A stretch of 14,353 nucleotides of DNA from Gammaproteobacteria bacterium UBA5338. GTDB taxonomy: Bacteria; Pseudomonadota; Gammaproteobacteria; Pseudomonadales; UBA5862. The stretch is from the NCBI GenBank assembly GCA_002408105.1, contig DHQM01000107.1, forward strand, positions 1 to 14,353. Reading direction: 5' to 3'. Below, piece by piece: positions 1 through 8,269 of the stretch. Numbering within the stretch: position 1 is the first letter of the stretch; each line of letters opens with the position of its first letter. The position numbers and the translations under genes were made by a program. The notes under the pieces were generated by a model. The model was given only the letters and a program-made list of their open reading frames with translations. It was not told where the DNA came from and ran no database searches.

Positions 1-159
1 CTAGCGGCTCGGCGCCCCCTCTGGGAAACCCGCTACGGATCCGCCACACCGCGTGCGCGTTGCAAACCTCAAAAGGACGGCTCACCCGAGCGCAAAGGTG
101 CACGGCAACCGCCCATGGATGGTGCCGAACTCAGTTGCCACACCGGTGCGCTGACCGGC
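1..159. other. Left-edge stretch without an assigned gene
   Basis: I see no independent gene, RNA or terminator here. The reading frame of the downstream FAD oxidoreductase is open, without a stop, all the way to the window edge, and it contains an earlier ATG at 115. The residues encoded before 160 do not look like the oxidoreductase family, so I treat this as a leader region. A purine-rich AAAGG at 94-98 lies too far from the ATG at 115 to be a convincing ribosome binding site. A start further left, outside the window, cannot be excluded. Confidence 0.4.
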
Positions 160-1305
160 ATGGTCAACGACATCGAAGTCGCGGTGATCGGTGGCGGGCT
201 TGTGGGCCTGCTCACCGCGTCTGCGCTGCAAGCCCAGCTGCCAAGCACCAGCCTTGCCCTGTTCGAAGCGGAGTCGCACCTCGGGGAGCAAAACTCAACC
301 CGGAACAGCGAAGTGCTGCACGCCGGGATCCACTACCAGACCGGCTCCCTCAAACACCGGCTGTGCATCGCCGGAAACCAGGCATGGCGCACTTTGGCAA
401 GCCGCTTCGACATTCCGCTGCGCGCCTGCGGCAAGTACGTGGTGGCCACCTCAAGCAAGGAGCAGCCACGGCTCCAGGCTTTGCTGACGCACGCCAAGCG
501 CAATCGCGTACCGGGATTCAGGGCCGCCACCGCTGCCGAGCGCAGGTCGCTCGGGGCGCAAGTCCGAATCGCTGCGGCTGCGTTCTTCCCTTCCAGCGCA
601 ACCATCGACACCGCCACCGCGGTCGAGCGACTGGACGCACATTTGAGCAACCTGGGCGTTCCACTGTTGCGCCATTCCAACGTTCTCTCGTTGGCGCGCC
701 AACGGGGCGGGCTGGCCCTGGAGCTTGCAGCGGGCGAACCTGTGCGCGCCAGAGTTGTGGTCAATTGCGCCGGCCTCGGTGCGGTGCGCTTGCGGCGCAC
801 ACTCGGCCTGCACGCGTTGACCGATCACTGGGTCAAGGGACAGTACCTGGTGACCGCTCAACCCTGGGGGCTTGGGCCGCTGGTGTATCCCCTGCCACCT
901 TCCGGCAATCAGGGCCTCGGCATCCACATCAGCTTTGACCCTGAAGGCGGGCTGCGTTTCGGCCCCGATGCAAACCCCGTGGAGCGTCTGGATTTCAGCG
1001 TGGACTCGAACCTCGTTGATCAACTGACTCCGCGGGTGCTGAACCTCTTTCCCAAGGTTGACCCCAGCCGCTTACGCCTCGGGTACGCCGGTATTCGTCC
1101 ACAGGTCTGGCAAGCGGGAGTGCCCCATCCCGATTTCTGGCTGGCCGGCCCAGAGCGCAGTGGGGTACCAGGCTACTTCGAGTGCGCCGGAATCGAGTCC
1201 CCAGGGCTGACCGCGGCTCCCGCCCTGGCCTCCGAACTGGCCCGCGCCGTCTACGCTGAGTTGGCCCCGGGTGCACCACCCTCAGTGTTAATCGAGCTGC
1301 GGTAA
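160..1305 (+). CDS. FAD-dependent oxidoreductase, L-2-hydroxyglutarate oxidase/dehydrogenase-like (DAO family)
   Basis: The protein has 381 residues from the chosen start. The N-terminus is a Rossmann FAD-binding strand with IGGGLVG at residues 10-16 and an acidic residue ending the second strand (E36). The stretch STRNSEVLHAGIHY (46-59) followed by GSLKHRLC is the signature of the L-2-hydroxyglutarate oxidase/dehydrogenase (LhgO/L2HGDH) branch of the DAO superfamily. Near the C-terminus GYAGIRP and CAGIESPGLTAAP are the matching conserved blocks. Such enzymes oxidise L-2-hydroxy acids to 2-oxo acids with FAD and pass electrons to the respiratory chain; the exact substrate here is inferred. 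An ATG at 115 would add 15 residues unlike the family, so ATG 160 is preferred, although neither has a strong Shine-Dalgarno sequence. The 3' end overlaps the convergent hydrolase gene by 18 nt. Confidence 0.85.
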   Translation: MVNDIEVAVIGGGLVGLLTASALQAQLPSTSLALFEAESHLGEQNSTRNSEVLHAGIHYQTGSLKHRLCIAGNQAWRTLASRFDIPLRACGKYVVATSSKEQPRLQALLTHAKRNRVPGFRAATAAERRSLGAQVRIAAAAFFPSSATIDTATAVERLDAHLSNLGVPLLRHSNVLSLARQRGGLALELAAGEPVRARVVVNCAGLGAVRLRRTLGLHALTDHWVKGQYLVTAQPWGLGPLVYPLPPSGNQGLGIHISFDPEGGLRFGPDANPVERLDFSVDSNLVDQLTPRVLNLFPKVDPSRLRLGYAGIRPQVWQAGVPHPDFWLAGPERSGVPGYFECAGIESPGLTAAPALASELARAVYAELAPGAPPSVLIELR

Positions 1306-2160
1306 GTCCGCCGCCAGAAACCCACAGACCTCTTCCGCCACGGCATCCACCGTGTCCTCCAGGTGCAGGTGATGGCCGCCCGGCAACCGCAGGGTTCGCA
1401 AATGGCGATGGGCGCCTGTGCGTCGCGCGATAAAATCAGGCGTCCAGGGCCAACCGGCCTCACCCAAGAGCAACAGGCTTGGCGACTCGACCGCCTGTAT
1501 GAACCCCATTACCTGTTCTTCGGTGAGCCGGGTGGGGTCGGGATACATCAGGCGGGCATCGGACGTCCAAGTGAACCCGTTCTGGTAGGGGCGCACACCG
1601 CGCTCTAAAAGAATTCGAGCGGCCGCCTCGGTGATGTTGCCCACTGTATTCATCCGTGGGCCCAACATCGCCTCGAAAGTTTCGTACAACGGGGTGGAGC
1701 GCAGACGAAAGTTGCGAAAGCGCGTCAGTGCCTTCTCGGTTTCTGCTGCCAGTTTCGCTGGGTTCAGGCCGGGGTGCCCGATGGCATCGATCAACACCGT
1801 GCGATCCACACGGGCTGGCGCGACCGCCCCCATGTACAGCGAGATGTGCGCACCCATGGAATGGCCAATCAATGTAAACCGTTGCCATCCCAGCGCATCG
1901 GCCACCGCGAATGCATCGCTCAGGTAGGTGAACCAGCTGTAGTGGGCGCCGGCCGGCAGGTGATCTGAGCGCCCATGCCCGGCGAAATCGAGGGCGCAGA
2001 TGCGCCGGCTGCCGAGCAAAGGGGCCAAGCGGTCGAAACTCGCCGCGTTGTCCATCCAGCCGTGGAGTGCGAGTGTCGGCGCACCGTCTTCTGGACCGTA
2101 CAGCTTGGCCGCCAACCGGCGGCCATCGATTTCGAAAACACGATCGTGCGCGGACTGCAT
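1288..2160 (-). CDS. Alpha/beta hydrolase, SERHL-like serine hydrolase
   Basis: The protein has 290 residues and a complete alpha/beta-hydrolase layout: oxyanion-hole segment LHGWMDN (32-38), strand DFAGHGRSDH (58-67), nucleophile elbow GHSMG with Ser101, and the catalytic-His region GGHHLHLED (261-269). The LHGW-DNA-SFD pattern with a C-terminal HLHLED is typical of the SERHL (serine hydrolase-like) subgroup. Substrate is unknown; an ester or thioester is a reasonable guess. The ATG at 2160 is chosen because AGGAG (minus strand, 2166-2170) lies five nt upstream. An in-frame start further up (2235) would add 25 unconserved residues. A candidate -10 box lies at 2221-2226. The gene follows the flavodoxin-like gene on the same strand with a 101-bp gap and converges with the FAD oxidoreductase. 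Confidence 0.88.
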   Translation of the reverse strand: MQSAHDRVFEIDGRRLAAKLYGPEDGAPTLALHGWMDNAASFDRLAPLLGSRRICALDFAGHGRSDHLPAGAHYSWFTYLSDAFAVADALGWQRFTLIGHSMGAHISLYMGAVAPARVDRTVLIDAIGHPGLNPAKLAAETEKALTRFRNFRLRSTPLYETFEAMLGPRMNTVGNITEAAARILLERGVRPYQNGFTWTSDARLMYPDPTRLTEEQVMGFIQAVESPSLLLLGEAGWPWTPDFIARRTGAHRHLRTLRLPGGHHLHLEDTVDAVAEEVCGFLAADLPQLD

Positions 2161-2220
2161 GCAGACTCCTGGTGAGTTTTCAGTGATCAGACGCGTCAAC
2201 ATGGACGCCCAAAGCGCACG

Positions 2221-2226
2221 AGTATA
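2221..2226 (-). promoter_or_regulatory. Candidate -10 element for the hydrolase gene
   Basis: On the minus strand the sequence GGTATACT gives a near-consensus -10 hexamer TATACT about 60 nt before the hydrolase ATG. No -35 box is found at 16-18 nt; a TTGATG exists further up but leaves a 22-nt spacer. A very similar GCGCCG...GGTATACT string precedes the outer-membrane protein gene on the other strand, which supports it as a promoter element of this organism. It would let the hydrolase be transcribed apart from the flavodoxin-like gene. Confidence 0.4.
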
Positions 2227-2261
2227 CCGGCGCACGGCGCACGCCTTACATCAAGGTCGGG

Positions 2262-2723
2262 TCAGAAAATTCCCATCGCCAGGCCAGCAGCAAGACTCGC
2301 GCCCAGTTCATGCGCGCCCTGCAGATGGGCTTCGGTGATCGCACCACGGCAGATCAGGGGTTCGGCCACCGGTTTGAACGGATAGCCTTTGGCGATTCGC
2401 GCGGTATTGAACGCAGCCCCTTCCCCATCGTTGTCGCAGCTGATCAACAGCGCATAGGGGCGCCCCTCCACTTCGCCCTGTGCAGGGTAGTAGGTGCGAT
2501 CAAGAAAATCCTTCAGACCACCCGAGAGGTTGCCGAAATTCTCCGGAGTCGCAAGGACGATCCCCTGGCACCACAACAGGTCGTGCAGCCCGCTGTCCGC
2601 AGCCATTCGAAACCGAACCTCGGCATCACCGGAATCGAGCGCCCCGCACCACGCGGCCTGCGCCAGGCGGGCTGTGTTGCCTGTTTGGCTGTGGTAGACG
2701 ATGAGCAACCTGCTGGGGGGCAC
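2262..2723 (-). CDS. Small flavodoxin-like protein (flavodoxin / NADPH-dependent FMN reductase fold)
   Basis: The protein has 153 residues with a GTG start. Strand LLIVYH is followed directly by SQTGNT (12-17), the FMN-phosphate loop of flavodoxins. The block ATPENFGNLSGGLKDFLDRTYYP (58-80) matches the isoalloxazine-binding loop of small flavodoxin-family proteins of Pseudomonadota, and the C-terminus ending LAAGLAMGIF is also typical. It is expected to be a cytoplasmic FMN protein carrying out electron transfer or quinone/flavin reduction; its partner is unknown. GTG 2723 is chosen because it places the first beta strand at residue 6 and has a GAGGTG ribosome-binding candidate just upstream (minus strand, about 2728-2733). 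The reading frame stays open far upstream only as antisense to the neighbouring plus-strand gene. It diverges from the outer-membrane protein gene (69-bp gap) and precedes the hydrolase. Confidence 0.85.
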   Translation of the reverse strand: MPPSRLLIVYHSQTGNTARLAQAAWCGALDSGDAEVRFRMAADSGLHDLLWCQGIVLATPENFGNLSGGLKDFLDRTYYPAQGEVEGRPYALLISCDNDGEGAAFNTARIAKGYPFKPVAEPLICRGAITEAHLQGAHELGASLAAGLAMGIF

Positions 2724-2760
2724 GGACCACCTCTGCGGAAGGGTGTCGGTCGCGCCGCGG

Positions 2761-2766
2761 TATACT
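2761..2766 (+). promoter_or_regulatory. Candidate -10 element for the outer-membrane protein gene
   Basis: TATACT occurs in the context GCGGTATACTGCGCGG, 26 nt before the ATG of the downstream gene and just before its Shine-Dalgarno sequence, which would give a short 5' leader of about 20 nt. No good -35 hexamer is seen 16-18 nt upstream. The resemblance to the minus-strand element at 2221-2226 is the main support. Confidence 0.4.
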
Positions 2767-2792
2767 GCGCGGCACAACCGCAAGGAGCCGGT

Positions 2793-3419
2793 ATGGCCGA
2801 CCCAACGCCAATTGTACCCCCAGGCGCCCGATGGGTGTGCCGCCTGGCCACAACGCTTGTCTGGCTCCTGTCCGCATCGCTGCCGCCAAGTGCAACTGCC
2901 CAGACTCCACTCACCAACTGGCGCTATCTGGAGTTCGCTTACACTAGCGCGAACCCGGACTACTCCCGCTTCGACGACGGCGAGGGACACACCTTGCAGG
3001 CCGCAGTGCCCGTGGGCGATCACTTTTTCGTACAGGCGCGCCACACCGATGCGCCCTTTACCGCGAGCGGCAACGAAATCGGCCGCAGCCGCCCGGTTGA
3101 ACGCTGGCAAGGACTCGGCGGCGGCGTCCGTACCCGCTCCGACTCCACCGAGTATCACGTTGTCGTGCAACGCCAGCGGGTGGAGTTCGCACAGCGCTGG
3201 CACTATGGCACCGAGTGGCTGGTGGGGCTGACGCAACCCTGGCGACAGCTGCAGGTGCGTGTGGAGTTTGGTGCACTCGACCTGGTCAGCCACGACCTGC
3301 GAATGGGCGGCGAACTCACTTGGTGGGTGCATCCCGCTCACGGCATCAGCGCCCGCATCCGTGACTATGGGCGTTGGGACTTCACGCACTACGAGTTCGG
3401 CTGGCGCTTCATCTACTGA
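2793..3419 (+). CDS. Secreted protein, probable small outer-membrane beta-barrel, function unknown
   Basis: The protein has 208 residues; I do not recognise a named family. A Sec signal peptide is visible: basic residues near R13 and R17, a hydrophobic core from about residue 18 to 30 (ATTLVWLLSASL), and a signal-peptidase I site ATA|Q after residue 36. The mature part is a run of amphipathic strand-like segments rich in Tyr, Trp, Phe, Arg and Glu, such as WRYLEFAYTSA, FFVQARHTDA, EYHVVVQRQRVEFAQRWHYG and LQVRVEFGAL. It ends in FGWRFIY, a terminal aromatic residue as recognised by the Bam machinery in outer-membrane barrels. The ATG at 2793 is firmly set by AAGGAG at 2782-2787; earlier in-frame starts lie across the divergent flavodoxin gene. 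Alternation suggests about eight strands, but this is a reading by eye. A periplasmic beta-rich protein is the alternative. Confidence 0.72.
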   Translation: MADPTPIVPPGARWVCRLATTLVWLLSASLPPSATAQTPLTNWRYLEFAYTSANPDYSRFDDGEGHTLQAAVPVGDHFFVQARHTDAPFTASGNEIGRSRPVERWQGLGGGVRTRSDSTEYHVVVQRQRVEFAQRWHYGTEWLVGLTQPWRQLQVRVEFGALDLVSHDLRMGGELTWWVHPAHGISARIRDYGRWDFTHYEFGWRFIY

Positions 3420-3500
3420 CCCGAGGCAGGCGGCCGATGTTTCGCCACGCGGGCCCCTGGTGCTAGGCTGGCTGGCGAGCTGGCTCTGGTATCACCCGCC

Positions 3501-6173
3501 GTGTCGACACGCAACCTGGACGCCTTTTTTGCGCCTCGCGCCATCGCTGTGATCGGCGCAAGCCCGAGACCTGAGAGCCTCGGCAGCTTGGTCATGCGCA
3601 ACCTATTTTCGGCCGGCTACAGCGGCGCGATCATGCCGGTGAATCCGAAGCACAGCGTCGTCTCCGGGGTCATTGCGTACCCGAGCGTCGAAGCCCTGCC
3701 AGAAGCACCGGACCTGGCGGTCATCGTCACTCCGGCCGCAACCGTGCCCGACATCCTGAGCGCACTCGAAGCGCGGGGCACCCGTGCGGTGGTGGTGATT
3801 TCTGCGGGGTTCACCGATGATGCGGGCCCAGCGCCACGGTCAAGCCTGTTGCGCCACCTGCGCGCAACCGACATGCGGCTGATTGGGCCCAATTGCCTCG
3901 GCGTGCTGTCCAGTCCCAAGCAGATCAACGCCAGCTTCGCGCACCTTCACGCACCGCCTGGCCAGCTGGCGTTTGTGACTCAGTCCGGGGCGATCGCGAC
4001 CTCCATGCTCGACTGGGGCCACGATCGCGGGATTGGATTCTCGCACCTGATCTGCCTCGGAGACATGCTGGATGTCGATTTCGGCGACCTGCTCGACCAC
4101 CTTGCGAGCGACCCCAGTACCCGCGCGATCCTGCTCTACATCGAAGGGATCACCGCCACCCGCAAGTTCATTTCGGCCGCTCGGATTGCAGCCCGCGCCA
4201 AACCGGTGATTCTCGTGAAAGGGGGACGGGCAGAGGCCGGCGCACGGGCCGCCGCCTCGCACACGGGCGCCCTGGCGGGCAACGATGCGGTGTACGAGGC
4301 TGTTTTTAGACGCAGTGGTCTACTGCGGGTTCAATCCCTGGAAGACCTGTTCGGAGCGGCGGAGCTGCTCGCCAAGTTGCCACCGCCATCGGGCCTGAAC
4401 GTCGCGATTGTCACCAATGGCGGCGGCATCGGTGTTTTGGCCACGGACGCACTGGTCGCAGGGGGTGGCGCCCTGGCTCCGCTCACCGACTCCACCCGGC
4501 AGGCACTCACAGCGACACTGCCGGCCACGGGCCCGAGCTGCAACCCAATCGACCTGATCGGCGATGCCCCGCCAGCGCGCTACGCAATTGCGCTTGAAAC
4601 CCTGGCGGGAGACCCGACCGTCGATGCCATTCTGGCACTCAATTGCCCCACCGCGGCCACCTCCAGTGTCGCCGCCGCCGACGCACTCATCACGGCTTGG
4701 CACCGCGCGGGCAACCCTGCCCTACTGACCAGTTGGGTTGGCGAAACCAGCGCCGAGACCGCGCGCCACCGATTCGCCTCCCATGGGATCCCCACGTACC
4801 GCACACCGGAGCAGGCCATCGCCGCGCTGGTGTATCTGGTGCAATACAGGCGCAGCCAAGAGCTGTTGATGCAAACCCCGAGGTCAATCCCTGAAGCGTT
4901 TACGGCGGACACCACCAGCGCGCGCAGCCTTGTGCGACGGGTCACGCACCAGGGGCGCGACTGGCTCGCACCCACGGAGGTCAAACGACTGCTGCAGGCG
5001 TATCAGATTCCTGTGGTATCCGGACAGCAGGTGGAGGGCGCGGAAGCAGCGGCCGCGGCCGCAAAAACGCTGGGACAGCCTGTTGCGATCAAGATCGTAT
5101 CACCCCAGATTCCCCATAAATCCGACGTCGGCGGCGTGGTGCTGGACCTGAGCACGCCGGCTGCAGTCGAGGAAGAGGCCCGCGCCATGTTGGCACGGGT
5201 CGCGGAATTGCGTCCCGACGCCGTCGTCGAGGGGCTGCTGGTGGAGCCCATGATCAACCGGCGCGATCAATGGGAGTTGATCATTGGCGCCACCGTGGAT
5301 TCTCAGTTCGGCCCGGTGCTGATGTTCGGCCAGGGCGGCACCGCCGTTGAGTTGATCCGCGACCAGTCCCTGGAGCTGCCGCCGCTCAATATGCGCCTAG
5401 CCGAGGCACTGATCGACCGGACCAAAGTATCGCGGCTCTTGAGTGGTTACCGGGGCAGACCCGCGGCAAACCGGGATCAATTGGCGTTGACACTGATTAA
5501 AGTTTCGCAATTGATCTGCGACCTGCCTGAGGTTGTGGATCTCGACATCAATCCGCTACTGGCATACCCCGGTGGGGTTCTGGCACTCGACGCACGGGTT
5601 CGTGTGGCTCCGGCATCCGGATCGGCCTCTGCGCGTTTGGCGATTCGTCCATATCCCACAGAGCTTGAGCGCTGCGTCAAGACCAAGGACGGGCATGGGC
5701 TGCTCTTGCGGCCTGTTCGGCCTGAAGATGAGCCCATGCTGGCGCGCGCATTTCAAGCCCTGACACCTGAACAGGTTCGGATGCGCTTCTTCGTACCGAT
5801 CAAGACCCTTTCGCACATGCAAACGGCACGCTTTACCCAAATTGACTACGATCGCGAAATGGCATTGGTGCTCACGGATCCAGGCATTGCGGGCACCACG
5901 CGCATCTACGGAGCGGTGCGCATTTTTGCCGACTCCAACCTCGAACACGCCGAATTTGCCATCGTCCTCGACCCGGAAGTCACTGGCCAAGGCCTCGGTC
6001 GTTTCCTGATGCAGTGCATCATTGAATACGCACAGCACCGAGGTCTCGCCAGCCTGTATGGGGACGTACTGCGCGAAAATCGCACCATGCTCGGCTTGGC
6101 CAGGTCCCTCGGATTCAACCCCAGCGCCCATCCAGACTCATCGGATCTGCTGCGGATCCGACTTTGTCTGTAA
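3501..6173 (+). CDS. Acyl-CoA ligase (NDP-forming) fused to a GNAT N-acetyltransferase, Pat-like
   Basis: The protein has 890 residues, close to the length of Pat/PatZ (YfiQ) protein lysine acetyltransferases. Order of domains: CoA-binding Rossmann domain from the N-terminus (IAVIGASPRPESLG, 15-28); succinyl-CoA-synthetase-like flavodoxin domains; ATP-grasp domain from about 490 to 705 (IPHKSDVGG at 537-545, DINPLL at 682-687); GNAT domain from about 734 to the end, with the acetyl-CoA-binding loop QGLGRFL at 830-836. The phosphohistidine motif SHTGALAG is intact (His254). From memory, enterobacterial Pat lacks this His, so here the ligase half may be active (acyl-CoA + ADP + Pi to acid + CoA + ATP, or the reverse). 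The GNAT half would acetylate protein lysines, classically acyl-CoA synthetases. The start is GTG with no clear Shine-Dalgarno, but it sits at the right distance from the first strand. It ends 27 bp from the convergent carboxylase gene. Confidence 0.9.
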   Translation: MSTRNLDAFFAPRAIAVIGASPRPESLGSLVMRNLFSAGYSGAIMPVNPKHSVVSGVIAYPSVEALPEAPDLAVIVTPAATVPDILSALEARGTRAVVVISAGFTDDAGPAPRSSLLRHLRATDMRLIGPNCLGVLSSPKQINASFAHLHAPPGQLAFVTQSGAIATSMLDWGHDRGIGFSHLICLGDMLDVDFGDLLDHLASDPSTRAILLYIEGITATRKFISAARIAARAKPVILVKGGRAEAGARAAASHTGALAGNDAVYEAVFRRSGLLRVQSLEDLFGAAELLAKLPPPSGLNVAIVTNGGGIGVLATDALVAGGGALAPLTDSTRQALTATLPATGPSCNPIDLIGDAPPARYAIALETLAGDPTVDAILALNCPTAATSSVAAADALITAWHRAGNPALLTSWVGETSAETARHRFASHGIPTYRTPEQAIAALVYLVQYRRSQELLMQTPRSIPEAFTADTTSARSLVRRVTHQGRDWLAPTEVKRLLQAYQIPVVSGQQVEGAEAAAAAAKTLGQPVAIKIVSPQIPHKSDVGGVVLDLSTPAAVEEEARAMLARVAELRPDAVVEGLLVEPMINRRDQWELIIGATVDSQFGPVLMFGQGGTAVELIRDQSLELPPLNMRLAEALIDRTKVSRLLSGYRGRPAANRDQLALTLIKVSQLICDLPEVVDLDINPLLAYPGGVLALDARVRVAPASGSASARLAIRPYPTELERCVKTKDGHGLLLRPVRPEDEPMLARAFQALTPEQVRMRFFVPIKTLSHMQTARFTQIDYDREMALVLTDPGIAGTTRIYGAVRIFADSNLEHAEFAIVLDPEVTGQGLGRFLMQCIIEYAQHRGLASLYGDVLRENRTMLGLARSLGFNPSAHPDSSDLLRIRLCL

Positions 6174-6200
6174 GCGGACACGAACGCTCAGCACGGAGAA

Positions 6201-8177
6201 CTAGCCCTCATCTGGGGTCACTTCAATCAAGATCTGCCGTATCTTGACCTGATCGCCCGCACCAACCCCCACCACCGCAACGGTTCCATCAACATCGGAC
6301 TTCAGTTGGTGCTCCATTTTCATCGCATCCAGCGCCACAACCGCTTGGCCGCGGGCAACGCGCTCCCCTTCGGCCACTTTCACAGCGATCACTGTACCGT
6401 CCAAGGGCGCGGCAACTTTACCGCTGCCGGCGAGGTCCTCCGCCTGTGGCTCGGGGAGACTGGTGTCTTCAACCTTGAGGTTGCCACGCAGGCTGTCGAG
6501 GTAGATGGTCTTTCCTTCGAGCCAGTAGTCCATCTGTGAAGAAACACCGTCGATAACGTACCGACAACACCCGTCAAAAACCTCGAATTGGTCAATGTCC
6601 AGGCTCGCGCCGTCAACGCGCACAGTGAACTGCAGCGCATCACCTTGCCCCTGGCTGACCAGTTCCACCCGGCGCTCGACCTCTTCACAGCTGAAACGGA
6701 AATGCACGACATGGCGCTGGCCGGTTCGCCATCCGGCAAGCTGCCGACTCACCCGGCGCCCGCCACAGACATAAAACAGCGCTGCAGCCAGCCCCAGTTC
6801 AACCACACCCGGAGAAAAAGGCTCCAGTGTAGGATCTGCAGAGAAATCCTCGCCAATGAACGCCGTGGTCGCATCACCTGACGCAAACACAGGGTGCGCG
6901 AGAATGTTGGCCAGAAACCGTTTGTTGGTGTTGACGCCGAGCAAGAGGGTGTCTTCGACCGCGGTGATCAAGCGCCGGCGCGCGTCGTCTCGATTGCGGC
7001 CATAGGCAATCACCTTGGCGACCATCGGGTCATAGAACGGGCTGATTTCATAGCCTTCCACAATGCCATGGTCCACCCGTACGCCAGCGCCTGAGGGCAA
7101 CGACCAGCGCAGGACAGGCCCCGTTTGTGGCATGAAGTTCCGGGCCGGCTCTTCGGCGTAGAGGCGCACCTCAATGGCATGCCCGGACAGTTCAACGTCC
7201 TCCTGCCGCAGGGGCAGGGGCTCACCCGCGGCCACTCGGATCTGCCACTCCACCAGGTCTGTGCCCGTCACCAGTTCGGTCACCGGGTGTTCGACCTGCA
7301 GGCGGGTGTTCATTTCCAGGAAGTAAAATCGCTTATCGCGATCGACCAGGAACTCGACAGTCCCAGCCCCGACATAGTTGCACGAACGGGCTGCGTTCAC
7401 CGCCGCCTCCCCCATGCGCGCACGCAGTTCCGGGTCCATGATGGGGGATGGGCTTTCCTCCACGACCTTTTGGTGTCGACGCTGCACCGAACAGTCGCGC
7501 TCGCCCAAGTGGATCACGTTGCCATGGGTGTCGGCAAACACCTGGATTTCAACGTGTCGAGGCTCAACGATGGCTTTTTCGAGAATCAATTCGCCGCTGC
7601 CGAAAGCGTTCTCGGCCTCTGAACGAGCGGAACGCAGCTGTTCGAGCAGGTCACTTGCGTCCTGCACCAGACGCATGCCCCTTCCGCCGCCGCCGGCGGA
7701 AGCCTTCACCATGATCGGAAATCCGATCTCTTGTGCTGCGCTGGCCAGGGTGTCATCCGACTGGTCAGCCCCCTCATAACCAGGAATGGTCGGCACCTGG
7801 GCGCCTTGCATGGCGATTTTGGACAAGCGTTTGCTGCCCATGAGCTCGACCGCCTCTGCGGGCGGGCCGATGAACACGATCTCGTTGCGCTGACAAGCCG
7901 CGGCAAATTCCATGTTTTCGGACAGAAAGCCGTACCCGGGGTGCACCGCCTGGGCTCCAGAACGCTTGCAGGCGTCGATGATCTTGTCGATGCTGAGGTA
8001 GGATTGGCCGACCGGTGCAGGGCCGATGCAGACGGCCTGATCGGCAAGTTGAACGTGCAGCGCCGCAGCATCGGCCTCGCTGTACACTGCGACCGTGCGG
8101 TATCCCAGGGATTTCGCAGAGCGAATCACCCGTGCGGCGATCTCACCGCGGTTGGCAACCAATATCTTAGAAAACAT
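6201..8177 (-). CDS. Acyl-CoA carboxylase alpha subunit: biotin carboxylase plus biotin carrier (MccA/AtuF type)
   Basis: The protein has 658 residues, the length usual for alpha subunits of 3-methylcrotonyl-CoA and geranyl-CoA carboxylases (about 655-665). Residues 1-450 form the biotin carboxylase: KILVANRGEIA at the N-terminus, VHPGYGFLSEN (78-88), ATP-grasp loop AGGGGRGM (161-168), and catalytic EMNTRLQVEHPVTE (288-301). A middle linker domain joins the carboxyltransferase. The C-terminal carrier domain carries the biotinylation site AMKM with Lys620. It carboxylates biotin with ATP and bicarbonate and delivers it to the partner subunit encoded just upstream. The ATG at 8177 has GGAG seven nt upstream. 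This is the last gene of the minus-strand set, 92 bp after the carboxyltransferase gene. Geranyl- versus methylcrotonyl- or other acyl-CoA specificity cannot be read from this subunit. Confidence 0.93.
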   Translation of the reverse strand: MFSKILVANRGEIAARVIRSAKSLGYRTVAVYSEADAAALHVQLADQAVCIGPAPVGQSYLSIDKIIDACKRSGAQAVHPGYGFLSENMEFAAACQRNEIVFIGPPAEAVELMGSKRLSKIAMQGAQVPTIPGYEGADQSDDTLASAAQEIGFPIMVKASAGGGGRGMRLVQDASDLLEQLRSARSEAENAFGSGELILEKAIVEPRHVEIQVFADTHGNVIHLGERDCSVQRRHQKVVEESPSPIMDPELRARMGEAAVNAARSCNYVGAGTVEFLVDRDKRFYFLEMNTRLQVEHPVTELVTGTDLVEWQIRVAAGEPLPLRQEDVELSGHAIEVRLYAEEPARNFMPQTGPVLRWSLPSGAGVRVDHGIVEGYEISPFYDPMVAKVIAYGRNRDDARRRLITAVEDTLLLGVNTNKRFLANILAHPVFASGDATTAFIGEDFSADPTLEPFSPGVVELGLAAALFYVCGGRRVSRQLAGWRTGQRHVVHFRFSCEEVERRVELVSQGQGDALQFTVRVDGASLDIDQFEVFDGCCRYVIDGVSSQMDYWLEGKTIYLDSLRGNLKVEDTSLPEPQAEDLAGSGKVAAPLDGTVIAVKVAEGERVARGQAVVALDAMKMEHQLKSDVDGTVAVVGVGAGDQVKIRQILIEVTPDEG

Positions 8178-8269
8178 GCGCTACTCCGACTCTGTCCGGG
8201 GATCGGTGACCACACCCCGTTGTGCTTATTGTTCCATTCAGTGGGCAGTGGGCCGTGCGCGACCGCAGG

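Noticed and set aside
60..938. A 292-codon plus-strand frame rich in Arg, Pro, Ala and His overlapping the FAD oxidoreductase
   Set aside because: Its composition is typical of an out-of-frame translation, while the overlapping frame has clear FAD-enzyme motifs.
2724..3389. N-terminal extension of the flavodoxin-like gene
   Set aside because: The frame is open, but it runs antisense to the secreted-protein gene and encodes no recognisable domain. The flavodoxin fold begins right after the GTG at 2723.
3464..3488. Short GGCTGGC-type repeats before the ligase-GNAT gene
   Set aside because: Only two or three imperfect copies of a GC-rich 6-mer, within expectation for this base composition.
6174..6200. 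Terminator between the convergent ligase-GNAT and biotin-subunit genes
   Set aside because: The 27-bp gap contains no inverted repeat or T-run.
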